A stretch of DNA of 64,000 nucleotides from an uncultured Gammaproteobacteria bacterium (GCA_902559355.1 CACEHM010000003.1:62001-126000), one strand, 5' to 3'; counted from the first letter of the stretch, positions 53,201 to 62,085 are shown. Numbers and translations: made by a program. Notes: generated by a model from the letters alone, not told the origin.

Positions 53201-53864
53201 AAAAGCCTTAGTGCTTTTCTCTGGTGGTCTTGATTCAACAACTGTTTTGCACCACGCAATTTCAAAAGGATATACTTGCATACCTCTAACCATTGACTAT
53301 AGTCAACGCCATAGCTATGAAATAGAATCGAGCCAGAAATATCTTAAAATAATAAATTTAAAAGGACATATTTTTAAAATAGATCTTACTCAAATTGGTG
53401 GCTCTGCACTCACAGACAAAGAAATAAATGTTCCAACAGAAATGAATCCCGGAATCCCTGTTACATATGTACCAGCAAGGAATACAATTTTTTTATCTAT
53501 TGCAGCTGCATATGCTGAAAAAATGTCTATTGATCAAATTTTCATTGGCGTTAATCAAATTGACTATTCTGGATATCCTGATTGTCGCCCAGACTTTATT
53601 GATTCATTTAAAAAGACAATTAACTTGGGCACTAAAACTGGAGTTGATGGAAAGCAACTTGAAATTAATACACCTTTAATAAACATGTCTAAAAAGGACA
53701 TAATAAAATATGGACACAATATGGGCATTGACTACTCACAAACTGTATCATGTTATCAATTGGACAGAGAGGGAAATGCTTGTGGACATTGTGATGCTTG
53801 TAAGCTGAGGAAAGAAGGATTTTTACTAGCAGGACTAGAAGATCCTACTAGATATAAAAATTGA
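53190..53864 (+). CDS. queC: 7-cyano-7-deazaguanine synthase
   Basis: QueC converts carboxydeazaguanine to preQ0 with ATP and ammonia. The 224-residue protein has the PP-loop ALVLFSGGLDSTTVLHHAI at residues 6-24, YSQRHSYEIESS near residue 39, TYVPARNTIFLSIAAAYAE near residue 92, PDCRPDFIDSF near residue 130 and the zinc-binding cysteines CYQLDREGNACGHCDACKLR near residue 188. The ATG at 53190 is the family start. Together with queE it supplies the queuosine route. Confidence 0.95.
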   Translation: MENKKALVLFSGGLDSTTVLHHAISKGYTCIPLTIDYSQRHSYEIESSQKYLKIINLKGHIFKIDLTQIGGSALTDKEINVPTEMNPGIPVTYVPARNTIFLSIAAAYAEKMSIDQIFIGVNQIDYSGYPDCRPDFIDSFKKTINLGTKTGVDGKQLEINTPLINMSKKDIIKYGHNMGIDYSQTVSCYQLDREGNACGHCDACKLRKEGFLLAGLEDPTRYKN

Positions 53865-53904
53865 AAAATTATAAAAAATATATAAACTGTGTCTTTGTAA
53901 TACT

Positions 53905-55104
53905 ATGGATATAACAACCACACTTTTAATCTATACATCGATATTAGGGTTTATTCTTGGATACGTTGTGAATAAAACTAATTTCTGTACCATGGGTGCG
54001 GTATCAGACTTAGTTAATATAGGAGACTCATCAAGACTCAAAGCTTGGTTGTTGGCCATAACAACTGCAATTGTGGGTGTTACTTCACTCGAATACTTAG
54101 GCATAGTTGATGTAAGTGAATCTAGAATACCTTATAGAAATTCTGTCCTTTTCTGGCCGCGGTATATAATTGGTGGCATAATGTTTGGCATAGGAATGAC
54201 TCTTGCCAGTGGGTGTGGAAATAAAATACTAATTAGAATTGGAGGGGGCAACCTTAAATCTATCTTTGTATTACTTATTGCAGGATTAATGGCATTGTTG
54301 ATGACCAGGACCGATTTTTATGGACTAATTTTTCATAGCTGGATGAGTCCAATAAGCCCAGATTTAGCGAAGCTTGGCATACCAGACCAATCTGTTCAAA
54401 CAATTTTTTCTTCATTAACTAATATAGATGCTGGAAACATATTAATAACAATATTTATACCATTATTAATTTGTGTTTTTTTGTTGAAATATATTTTTTC
54501 TTCATACACAAGCTTGTCATCAGATAATATATTATCAGGTGTCGTTGTAGGCTTGGTAGTTACTTTTGCATGGCTCATATCAGGCGGTGAACTCGGGCAA
54601 GCATGGATTGAAAATAATGATTTTTTAGACACTCCTTACCCATCAGTAGGAGTTCAATCATTCACCTTTATAAATCCAATGGGAGAGGTACTAATATATA
54701 CCTCTAGCGTCTTCGATAATTTTTATCTTACCTTTGGTGTAACAGCATTAATTTCAACTATAGTAGGCTCTTTCGTATACTCATTAATCAGTAATAATCT
54801 TAGAATAGAATGGTTTGTCAATAAACATGACTTCTTTAGACATTTTATTGGAGCAGTTCTCATTGGAATCGGAGGTGTATTATCCCTTGGTTGCACGATA
54901 GGACAAGGTGTATCCGGAGTTTCAACTCTTGCTATAGGATCAATTATAACATTACTCTCAATAATATTTGGAGCTTCATTAATGATGAAAATCGAGTATT
55001 ATAAAGCAGTATATGAGGAAAGCAGTTTCATAGAACTTCTTAAAAATGCTTTAATAGATTTAAAAGTATTACCAGGAAAACTAAGAACTCTTGAGAAGAT
55101 TTAA
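53905..55104 (+). CDS. YeeE/YedE-family thiosulfate/sulfur transporter (TsuA-like)
   Basis: A 399-residue polytopic membrane protein with two YeeE/YedE repeats. Conserved cysteines lie in NKTNFCTMGAVSDL near residue 24, GMTLASGCGNKILIRIGGGNLKS near residue 99 and GGVLSLGCTIGQGVSGVS near residue 325. In characterised TsuA these cysteines relay thiosulfate across the membrane. With soxXYZA and tusA within 6 kb, import of thiosulfate or another sulfur species is likely. Starts 40 bases after queC; the tRNA-Lys follows eight bases after its stop and may share its transcript. Confidence 0.85.
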   Translation: MDITTTLLIYTSILGFILGYVVNKTNFCTMGAVSDLVNIGDSSRLKAWLLAITTAIVGVTSLEYLGIVDVSESRIPYRNSVLFWPRYIIGGIMFGIGMTLASGCGNKILIRIGGGNLKSIFVLLIAGLMALLMTRTDFYGLIFHSWMSPISPDLAKLGIPDQSVQTIFSSLTNIDAGNILITIFIPLLICVFLLKYIFSSYTSLSSDNILSGVVVGLVVTFAWLISGGELGQAWIENNDFLDTPYPSVGVQSFTFINPMGEVLIYTSSVFDNFYLTFGVTALISTIVGSFVYSLISNNLRIEWFVNKHDFFRHFIGAVLIGIGGVLSLGCTIGQGVSGVSTLAIGSIITLLSIIFGASLMMKIEYYKAVYEESSFIELLKNALIDLKVLPGKLRTLEKI

Positions 55105-55111
55105 TAAATTT

Positions 55112-55184
55112 GGGGCGTTAGCTCAGTTGGTAGAGCAGTGGCCTTTTAAGCCATTTGTCACAGGTTCGAATCCTGTACGCCCTA
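55112..55184 (+). tRNA. tRNA-Lys (anticodon TTT)
   Basis: A 73-base cloverleaf: acceptor ggggcgt with acgccct (first pair G-U), D arm gctc...gagc, anticodon stem gtggc/gccat around the loop cttttaa with TTT at 55145-55147, T arm acagg-ttcgaat-cctgt and discriminator A. It closely matches E. coli tRNA-Lys in its first 35 bases. CCA is not encoded. It lies between the YeeE transporter and a hydrolase gene whose frame runs back into it. Confidence 0.96.
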
Positions 55185-55186
55185 AA

Positions 55187-56071
55187 TTAGCTATCTATTT
55201 TTTCACCTTAACTCTTTTTTGTATTATTACTAGCCTATCCTTTGCTGCTGGAAAACAAGTCACGATATCAAGTAAAAACAATATTAAGCTTAATGGGGAA
55301 CTTTCAAGCTCGAATCAAAATACCTCTGCTTTTTTAATAGTACATGGAACGAGAGCTCATAAAGGGATGGAGATAATTCAAACTCTTTCTTCTAGATTAT
55401 TTGAGGAAGGTCATGATATTTTATCGATAAACCTAAGCTATGGGTTTAGTAATAGACATGATGATTTTTTAGCTTGTGATATTAACCATAATCACAATGA
55501 GCATGAATCAGTCGAAGAAATAATTACCTGGTACAATTACTTAATTAAAAAAGGATATAACCAAATAAATTTTATTGGTCATTCAAGAGGTGGGTTAAAT
55601 GTCATGCAGGCCTTATCAATAATTGATAATAAGAAAATAAAAAGCTACCTTCTAGCCCCAGTTATTGATACATACAAAGGAACTAAAGCATATTATGAAG
55701 AAGAATTAGGTATTCCATATGATCTTATTATTAATAGTAATGAGAATTATAATTTAGCAGATAGATATAGGAGAATTAACTTTCTATTTTGTGAAAATGT
55801 CATTGTTTCATCTAAAACATTCAAATCATATTTGGACTTTTCTAAAAATAAATCAACATACCCATTTTCATTTAATATTTTTGATTTAATAGATAACAGT
55901 AAATCTCCCATAACTATATTTTCTGGAACAGAAGATGAAATATTATTAGATAGTTATAAAAGTTATGGAGAAATTAATAAATCAAATGTTAGAACAGTTA
56001 TTCTCGAGGGTGGTGGACATTTTTTTAGAGACTTATACTTAGAGGATGTAATAGATATAATTATTGAATAG
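55187..56071 (+). CDS. Secreted alpha/beta hydrolase with no usual start codon
   Basis: An alpha/beta hydrolase fold protein of about 295 residues. It has a signal-peptide-like N-terminus (LAIYFFTLTLFCIITSLSFA), FLIVHGTRAHKG (oxyanion region), the nucleophile elbow IGHSRGGLNVM, a likely catalytic Asp in FSGTEDEILL and His in ILEGGGHFF. The substrate is unknown. The frame stays open back through the tRNA to a TTG at 55091, but the tRNA-encoded stretch (GALAQLVE...GSNPVRP) is a known read-through artefact. No ATG, GTG or TTG lies between the tRNA and the signal peptide, so the real start must be a rare codon such as ATC at 55193, or lie within the tRNA. The start given is the first codon past the tRNA discriminator codon. 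Confidence 0.6.
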   Translation, partial: LAIYFFTLTLFCIITSLSFAAGKQVTISSKNNIKLNGELSSSNQNTSAFLIVHGTRAHKGMEIIQTLSSRLFEEGHDILSINLSYGFSNRHDDFLACDINHNHNEHESVEEIITWYNYLIKKGYNQINFIGHSRGGLNVMQALSIIDNKKIKSYLLAPVIDTYKGTKAYYEEELGIPYDLIINSNENYNLADRYRRINFLFCENVIVSSKTFKSYLDFSKNKSTYPFSFNIFDLIDNSKSPITIFSGTEDEILLDSYKSYGEINKSNVRTVILEGGGHFFRDLYLEDVIDIIIE

Positions 56072-56075
56072 ACGG

Positions 56076-56576
56076 TTATTCAACAATAAAAGGTTCATCA
56101 GATACACTTCCGCTATCTATATCTAAACTTTTTTCTAGTTGTGTTGAGGATTTAGGTCCTATGGTAATTTCTGAGTCAGATTTTTCGAACATTGTTCTAA
56201 TCACTTTGATTGTTGCAAATCTATTCTCCTTTTCAAAGTTGACAAGAATAAACTGTGATCTCACTATACCGATTTCTGACCATCCATCAGCAATCATATT
56301 CTTTCTATAAAAGCTTGCAATGTCATCTGCAGATTGATCATGTTGTAGATACAGTATTCCAGAAAACTTATTACCTTCACCAAATATGACAGTCTTGTTC
56401 GTGAGATATTTTGAGTTATCTGGGATAGGTATTGATACCTGAAGCTTTTGATCAACAGAAATCTCTTTTTCTTCTTGTACTTGATTTTCAATCATGGCTT
56501 GCATATTGGCGCATGAGGAGAGCAGTATTAGACCAGCAGTTACTGCTATGAACTTAGAAACATTAATCTTAGTCAT
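56076..56576 (-). CDS. Hypothetical lipoprotein downstream of soxA
   Basis: A 166-residue protein with a lipoprotein signal peptide ending LLSSC (Cys22). The mature part has a beta-rich region with KFSGILYLQHDQSADDIASFYRKNMIADGWSEI near residue 70, a pattern seen in small lipoproteins that pair a helix after 'FY' with a strand, then an acidic tail. I do not recognise a named family. It lies 24 bases after soxA on the same strand and may share the operon. The 3' end is five bases from the convergent hydrolase. Confidence 0.6.
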   Translation of the reverse strand: MTKINVSKFIAVTAGLILLSSCANMQAMIENQVQEEKEISVDQKLQVSIPIPDNSKYLTNKTVIFGEGNKFSGILYLQHDQSADDIASFYRKNMIADGWSEIGIVRSQFILVNFEKENRFATIKVIRTMFEKSDSEITIGPKSSTQLEKSLDIDSGSVSDEPFIVE

Positions 56577-56600
56577 GAAATGAGTATAGCTTATTTGAAT

Positions 56601-57428
56601 TTATTTTCTAGAGCCAGGTCCATTAACTTCTAGGCCATTGCTCATAAATGTAGTGAAAAATTCTAAATTATTTAATTCATCACTCCCGCCTTTGAAGCTT
56701 TTCGCTCTTATACGATTTAAACAACCTGCAAATCTTTCATGAAGTGTCACTAGTCTGCCCATGCCAGAGCGATAGACTGGAAAATGAGTAGGATGTCCAA
56801 TAGCTGGACTTGGAATATCAGCTCTTAATTTGGTACCTGTCTGATATACATGACAATCTGCACATGAAAAGTTGAGCTGACCTTTCTTAGTGAAATATAG
56901 CCTTTTTCCATCTTCATAAGCATTTAGAGCTCCTTCAGTATTAGGTATTTGAACATTAAAGACATTACCTCTGGACGTATAAGCCATGTAAGCAGATACA
57001 TGAGCTAGCTCCTTGCCTTTGAAATAGCTGAGTGGTTTTTCACCATTTTTCACACGGCAATCATTCAGCGCACCTTCAAGTGTAATTACCTTGTTACGAT
57101 CGGTATCAAAAAATGGGTAATTTTGTCTTATTCCTAATCCGCCATTTTCGAAACATGATCCATATGTATTTCCATTTTTGAATGGCTTATTGAATAGCTC
57201 CTCGCCTCTATCTACATTAAGTTCGTATGGTGGAAATTCTTCCATGGCCTCCCATTGCTCTCTTGCTGAAGCATCAATAGAATAAACACCATTTTTATAA
57301 TCTTCATATGGCGTATTAGGAAACCTATCTTTGAAATAACTAACGAATTTATCAAAATCCTTCTCTGGACTAGCTAATACCGATAAAGCTGGTAGAAGCA
57401 AAATGACAGCAAGAATTTTTCTAAACAT
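56601..57428 (-). CDS. soxA: Sulfur oxidation c-type cytochrome SoxA (monohaem type)
   Basis: SoxA with SoxX oxidatively attaches thiosulfate to the SoxY cysteine in the periplasm. The 275-residue precursor has a signal peptide (residues 1-19) and one haem site, CADCH at 189-193, with the active-site haem ligand Cys236 in RFAGCLNRIRAK. The N-terminal domain has Cys92 and Cys124 but no CxxCH, so this is the one-haem form in which a disulfide replaces the first haem. The pattern GIRQNYPFF and HPTHFPVYR is typical. It follows soxZ by two bases. Confidence 0.94.
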   Translation of the reverse strand: MFRKILAVILLLPALSVLASPEKDFDKFVSYFKDRFPNTPYEDYKNGVYSIDASAREQWEAMEEFPPYELNVDRGEELFNKPFKNGNTYGSCFENGGLGIRQNYPFFDTDRNKVITLEGALNDCRVKNGEKPLSYFKGKELAHVSAYMAYTSRGNVFNVQIPNTEGALNAYEDGKRLYFTKKGQLNFSCADCHVYQTGTKLRADIPSPAIGHPTHFPVYRSGMGRLVTLHERFAGCLNRIRAKSFKGGSDELNNLEFFTTFMSNGLEVNGPGSRK

Positions 57429-57430
57429 TA

Positions 57431-57739
57431 CTACTTTACCTTACCTATTTTTGTATCTTTATTACCCTGATTATCAACCCATGAAATTTCAACATCATCT
57501 CCTTTGTTTCCTTTATATTTAAAGGTAAGATATGGATTCTTTGAAACAGCAGGGCCCCAATGTATAGTTATTACATCCTTTCCATTGGCTTTACTATGAA
57601 CTTCTTGTATGTAATGCGCAGGTATCATATCGCCTGTCTTTTTATTTTTACGTTGACCAGTCTCCATTGGATGTTTAATAAGAGCTTTTACGGTCACAAC
57701 GCCATTCGATTCTTTTGATCTCATTTTAATAGTACTCAT
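57431..57739 (-). CDS. soxZ: Sulfur carrier complex subunit SoxZ
   Basis: SoxZ is the partner of SoxY in the periplasmic carrier that holds sulfur intermediates. The 102-residue protein has no signal peptide and would be exported piggyback with the Tat substrate SoxY. Family stretches are IKMRSKESNGVVTVKALIKHPMETGQRKNKKTG at the start and GPAVSKNPYLTFKYKGNKGDDVEISWVDNQG near residue 63. It lies two bases after soxY and two before soxA. Confidence 0.95.
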   Translation of the reverse strand: MSTIKMRSKESNGVVTVKALIKHPMETGQRKNKKTGDMIPAHYIQEVHSKANGKDVITIHWGPAVSKNPYLTFKYKGNKGDDVEISWVDNQGNKDTKIGKVK

Positions 57740-57741
57740 GA

Positions 57742-58203
57742 TTAACCTCCACAGCCTCCGATTGTTACTTTTACTTCTTGTGTAGATGTATAGACTTTAT
57801 CTCCACTTTTTACAGCAGCCATTACATTTGATGTTTTACCCATTTTTAGTCTCGTACCAATAGACGGCTCTGCTAGTTGAGTAAGTTGATATCCACTTGA
57901 TAAAGGCTGAGGATTATTCTCAACAAATATCATTATTGAATCTACATTTTCTAGGCTTGTAGATACATTTATCGGAACAATAGCACCATTTTCAGCAATA
58001 GATGGGGCTTTTAACTTAACCTTTGAAGATTCTTCTAAATTATTATGACCATAAACACTTTTTACAGAATCTGTAAGGTCTTTAATATCAAATGATGTTT
58101 TTGGCCAAGCGGCATAAGATTTTTTTGCAAATAATACCGATGGCAAGGTTGTTAGTATCCCTGCAAACAGCATACTATTTTTTATGAAGTTTCGTCTTTT
58201 CAT
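57742..58203 (-). CDS. soxY: Sulfur carrier protein SoxY
   Basis: SoxY carries sulfur intermediates on a C-terminal swinging-arm cysteine. The 153-residue precursor has a Tat signal MKRRNFIKNSMLFAGILTTLPSVLFA with the twin arginines at 3-4, an Ig-like body, and ends TIGGCGG with Cys151 in the conserved GGCGG tail. The gene lies between soxX and soxZ, the usual order. All functional residues are intact, so the thiosulfate oxidation system is likely functional here. Confidence 0.96.
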   Translation of the reverse strand: MKRRNFIKNSMLFAGILTTLPSVLFAKKSYAAWPKTSFDIKDLTDSVKSVYGHNNLEESSKVKLKAPSIAENGAIVPINVSTSLENVDSIMIFVENNPQPLSSGYQLTQLAEPSIGTRLKMGKTSNVMAAVKSGDKVYTSTQEVKVTIGGCGG

Positions 58204-58210
58204 TTTTTCC

Positions 58211-58546
58211 TCACAATGTATACAGATAGTCCATTATCTTATTAATTTCAGTTCTAGTTAGAGCACCGTGTTTTCCAAATGGTGGCATGAAAGAATACGG
58301 ATTACTCTCTGTAGGATCCCAGATTTGTTGAAATAGAACCTCTCTGTCTGGAAATCTCGCTTTCATCGCAAGGAGAGGAGGACCATTATTGCCAGCAAGT
58401 TCTCCGTCATCTATCATATGACAGGCTAAACAGTTACCTTTCTTCCTGTCGAATGTAAGACTTTTACCTTCTGCAATGTTGTCTGCATAAGATAAGCTTG
58501 GTAAAACCAGTACAATAATTAAGAGAAATTCTACTATATATTTCAT
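58211..58546 (-). CDS. soxX: Sulfur oxidation c-type cytochrome SoxX
   Basis: SoxX is the small cytochrome that accepts electrons from SoxA. The 111-residue precursor has a signal peptide ending PSLSYAD, a haem site CLACH at residues 39-43 and the methionine ligand in NPYSFMPPFGKHG near residue 88. The ATG at 58546 is chosen because it starts the signal peptide; the frame is open to a TTG at 58570. It is the first gene of the leftward soxXYZA run. soxB, soxC and soxD are not in the window. Confidence 0.92.
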   Translation of the reverse strand: MKYIVEFLLIIVLVLPSLSYADNIAEGKSLTFDRKKGNCLACHMIDDGELAGNNGPPLLAMKARFPDREVLFQQIWDPTESNPYSFMPPFGKHGALTRTEINKIMDYLYTL

Positions 58547-58552
58547 GGCTCC

Positions 58553-58558
58553 ATTATA
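58553..58558 (-). promoter_or_regulatory. Possible soxX promoter -10
   Basis: Read leftward, tataat lies only six bases before the soxX ATG, so a transcript from it would begin at or beside the start codon. The intervening ggagcc contains a ribosome-site-like ggag placed too close to work normally. The -35 region (ttttaa) is weak. Confidence 0.35.
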
Positions 58559-58587
58559 TAGATGAATCAATTTTATTAAAACATTTT

Positions 58588-60009
58588 TTAATTACAGGTT
58601 TTATTGCCAAATATAGGCTCTAAGGGCGGATTAGTTGTACATAAGATACTGTTTTTTAGCTTTTTAAGGTATCCTTTTTCATACTCAGTAAGCTTATCTG
58701 AACTATTACCATCATCTATTACCTTAAATGCCATGGGTATATTACCTTTGAGATTATAATAATTTATTAGAGCTAGTTTTGATTTATAAAATCTGTTTGT
58801 TTTACTATAAGCCTCAGCAAGTATCTTATATGCTTGAGGATTATAAGAGTTATATTTCATCAGGTATTCAATTCCGGAGATGCTTTGTTCTAGATTTACC
58901 TGATCTTTAATATTGAAAAAAAATAATTGGTGACTTATAGCGTTGTTATTTGGATAAATACTTAGTATTTTTTTTAAAATTTCTTTTGACTCAGATTTTT
59001 TGCCCTCAAGCCATAATATCTCTGACATCAATGATGCTAGATAAATATTGAAACGATCCTTACTGAAACTTTGACTGAGAATTTTTCTAGCCTCAGTGTA
59101 TTTACCACTATTGACTAAACTCAATGCATAGCGATGATTTTGTATTGGATCATCTGAAAATTTATATTTCATATTCTTCATTATTCTCATTTTACTTTCT
59201 AGAATATTTCTTACATAAAAATAATCATCAGTACTATTTTTTATAGGATTAACTTGTTCACGAGCTCTTTTTTTAATAGTACTAATTCTGTTTTTATAAA
59301 GTGGATGAGTCATAAAGTATTCATTTAAATTTTCTTGGTTGTTTGAGTCTCCTTGCATTAAAAGGAAAAAGTTTGCCATCTCGTTTAGATCATAATTACT
59401 TTTATTCATTAACATTACTGCAAAGTTATCAGATTCAATTTCATTTTCTCTAACAAGATTAATGTTTTTTTGAACTGAGAAACCTATACCTGATTGAATA
59501 GAAGCTATACTCGCTTCTGTCTCTCCTGCAAGAAGTCCTGCAAAGATTCCAATCCACATTGGAATTGAATTGACATTACTACTTGCCATCATTTCTGCAC
59601 TATGACGAAGAACCACATGTCCTAGTTCATGTGCAACAACTCCTGCAAGTTGAGCTTCATTTTGAGTAAGGATAAATAAGCCAGCATTAAAGCCCATAAA
59701 ACCTCCAGGAACAGCAAATGCATTTACAGCATTAGATTTTGTTATAAAAAAGGAATAGTCCCTTTCCATTGATATATTCCTGCTTAATCTATTTCCTAGA
59801 TATGTGATGTAGTCATTGACTAGAAAATCATCAATAATATAGTTATTTTTTTGAAGGTTTTTGTAAATATTTCTTCCTATTCTCTCCTCATCGTAGAGCG
59901 TTATTGTTCTATTTAATGTGTCACCAAGATTGGGTGCAGGAATATCTTCATGTGCTGTCGCACTCCCCATGCAGAGTACCATGATTATACCTATTAAATA
60001 TTTAGACAT
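58588..60009 (-). CDS. bepA: M48-family metalloprotease, BepA-like
   Basis: A 473-residue periplasmic protein with a signal peptide (residues 1-19, ending SATAH), an M48 protease domain with HELGH at residues 127-131 and the downstream ENEIESDNFAVMLM supplying the third zinc ligand, and a C-terminal half of TPR repeats (from about residue 290). BepA in E. coli degrades or chaperones outer membrane proteins such as LptD and works with BAM, whose BamD is also in this window. The neighbour tusA is divergent. The longer C-terminal extension ends in two Cys. Confidence 0.88.
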   Translation of the reverse strand: MSKYLIGIIMVLCMGSATAHEDIPAPNLGDTLNRTITLYDEERIGRNIYKNLQKNNYIIDDFLVNDYITYLGNRLSRNISMERDYSFFITKSNAVNAFAVPGGFMGFNAGLFILTQNEAQLAGVVAHELGHVVLRHSAEMMASSNVNSIPMWIGIFAGLLAGETEASIASIQSGIGFSVQKNINLVRENEIESDNFAVMLMNKSNYDLNEMANFFLLMQGDSNNQENLNEYFMTHPLYKNRISTIKKRAREQVNPIKNSTDDYFYVRNILESKMRIMKNMKYKFSDDPIQNHRYALSLVNSGKYTEARKILSQSFSKDRFNIYLASLMSEILWLEGKKSESKEILKKILSIYPNNNAISHQLFFFNIKDQVNLEQSISGIEYLMKYNSYNPQAYKILAEAYSKTNRFYKSKLALINYYNLKGNIPMAFKVIDDGNSSDKLTEYEKGYLKKLKNSILCTTNPPLEPIFGNKTCN

Positions 60010-60075
60010 TTATTAGTTCGCAATGTATGTTTTTCTATATTAAATTATCCAAATGTACTAATATAGTTCTCTATA

Positions 60076-60096
60076 TATAATTATAACGCAAGAGGT
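60076..60096 (+). promoter_or_regulatory. Probable -10 and ribosome site of tusA
   Basis: A tataat at 60076-60081 is followed by the ribosome site agagg at about 60091-60095, ten bases before the tusA ATG. No consensus -35 is seen. The 95-base gap between divergent bepA and tusA must carry both promoters. Confidence 0.4.
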
Positions 60097-60104
60097 AATA
60101 GATA

Positions 60105-60335
60105 ATGAGCGATTTTGATAAAGAACTTGATACAAGTGGCCTTAATTGTCCACTTCCAATTATTAAAGCTAAAAAAGAGATAAATACTATGGATGCTGGA
60201 CAAGTACTCCATGTGATTTCAACAGATCCAGGCGCAGTAATGGATTTTGAATCTTTTGCAACTCAAACTGGTAATGAAATACTTTCATCAGAAGAAAAAG
60301 ATAATAAATTCTTCTTTATGATAAAAAAGAATTAA
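60105..60335 (+). CDS. tusA: TusA-family sulfur carrier protein
   Basis: A 76-residue TusA-like protein: LDTSGLNCPLPIIKAKKEINTMDAGQVLHVISTDPGA with the persulfide-carrying Cys15 in the CPxP motif. TusA proteins carry sulfur for tRNA thiolation and, in sulfur oxidisers, in cytoplasmic sulfur trafficking to sHdr or Dsr systems. Location between the Sox genes and ilvI does not decide between these. The nearest other sulfur genes are soxXYZA about 2 kb away. Confidence 0.9.
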   Translation: MSDFDKELDTSGLNCPLPIIKAKKEINTMDAGQVLHVISTDPGAVMDFESFATQTGNEILSSEEKDNKFFFMIKKN

Positions 60336-60358
60336 ATAACTATTTAAAGAGACAGGGA

Positions 60359-62085
60359 ATGAAACTTAGCGGATCAGAAATAATTATTGAATCTCTTAAA
60401 AAAGAGGGAGTAGAATATATTTTTGGTTATCCTGGTGGAGCTGTCCTACATATTTATGATGCATTATTTGCAGCTGAAAAAATTAAACATGTTTTGGTTA
60501 GGCACGAACAAGGCGCAACACATGCTGCAGATGGATATGCAAGAGCATGTAACAAACCCGGAGTTGTCTTAGTCACTTCAGGCCCTGGTATAACAAATTG
60601 TGTTACAGGAATTGCAACTGCACATATGGATTCTATTCCTATGATTGTAATCTCTGGACAAGTATCAAGACAATATGTTGGGAGTGATGCCTTCCAAGAG
60701 GCTGATGCCACAGGTATTACAAGGCCAATATGTAAACATAACTTTCTTATTAATGATCGAGAGTCAATTGCAGAAACATTTAGAAAAGCTTTTATAATTT
60801 CAACGACTGGAAGGCCTGGTCCAGTAATAATAGATATTCCAAAAGACTTAACGGACCCAAAAGTAAAAATTAATTTTGAATATAAGAAAAACATAAAAAT
60901 TAGATCTTACAATATTAAAAAATCAGAATCTGATGAAAAAATAAAAGAGGCTGCAAAGCTAATCTGTTCTGCAAAAAAACCTATGATATACGCTGGAGGC
61001 GGAGTGATTCTCGGCAAAGCAAGTAATAATCTAGTTAAATTAACTAAACACCTTAATTTTCCTATAACTAATACGTTGATGGGATTAGGAGCATACCCGT
61101 CATCGGATAAACAATTTTTAGGTATGCTTGGAATGCATGGAACATATGAAGCTAATATGGCAATGCATGACTGTGATGTCCTGCTCGCTATTGGCGCTAG
61201 ATTTGATGATAGGGTAACAGGTGATACTAATCAATTTTGCCCAAAAGCAAAGATAATTCATATTGATATTGATCCATCATCAATTTCAAAAATTATTGAA
61301 GTAGATCATTCCTTAATAGGTGACACTAAACAGATTTTGAAAAAACTTTTAGATCATACAAAACACTTTAAAAAAGACATTAATAAAGATGCTTTGAGTA
61401 AATGGTGGAGAAAAATAAATTCATGGCAAAAAAAGAAATGTCTATCTTATAAAAAATCCACTAAAGTGATCAAGCCTCAATCTGTAATTGAGACTCTTCA
61501 TAAGATTACAAAAGGAAAGTCATTTGTGACTTCTGATGTAGGACAACATCAAATGTGGGTTGCTCAATATTATAAATTTGATAAACCTAATAGATGGATT
61601 AATTCGGGGGGATTAGGAACAATGGGTTTTGGCCTACCAGCAGCTATAGGTGCACAATTAGCTTATCCTAGAGAACAAGTTCTTTGTGTAACTGGTGAAG
61701 CTAGTATTCTTATGTGTATACAAGAGCTATCTACATGCTTACAATATGGATTACCTATTAAAATTATAACTTTGAACAATAGATATATGGGTATGGTTAG
61801 ACAATGGCAAGAGTTTTTTTACGAGGGTAGGTATGCAATGTCATATATGGATGCTATTCCAAACTTTGCACAACTTGCTGAAAGCTTTGGTCACATCGGC
61901 ATGGTAATAGATAAGCCAAAAGATTTAGAAAAAGATCTAACTCATGCTCTTAGCCTCAAGAATAGATTAGTATTTGTAGACGTTATTACCGATGAAACCG
62001 AAAATGTTTATCCAATGATAATGAGTGGTAAAGGACATCACGAGATGCATTTAGCACCCTCTGCAAATGAAGATATCGAATTAGC

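Noticed and set aside
55091-55186. N-terminal extension of the hydrolase frame through the tRNA-Lys (GALAQLVE...GSNPVRP)
   Set aside because: This peptide is the translation of a tRNA gene and is a well-known annotation artefact. The cloverleaf is complete, so the bases belong to the tRNA.
56064-56083. Inverted repeat ttgaata/tattcaa between the hydrolase and the lipoprotein genes
   Set aside because: The stem is seven mostly A-T pairs with no T-run after it, and it overlaps the coding ends. Too weak to call a terminator.
61690-61830. Altered ThDP motif in IlvI (GEAS instead of GDGS) as a sign of inactivation
   Set aside because: Related proteobacterial enzymes carry similar GEGS or GEAS forms, the catalytic Glu and the NN pair are intact, and ilvH and ilvC follow in a healthy operon.
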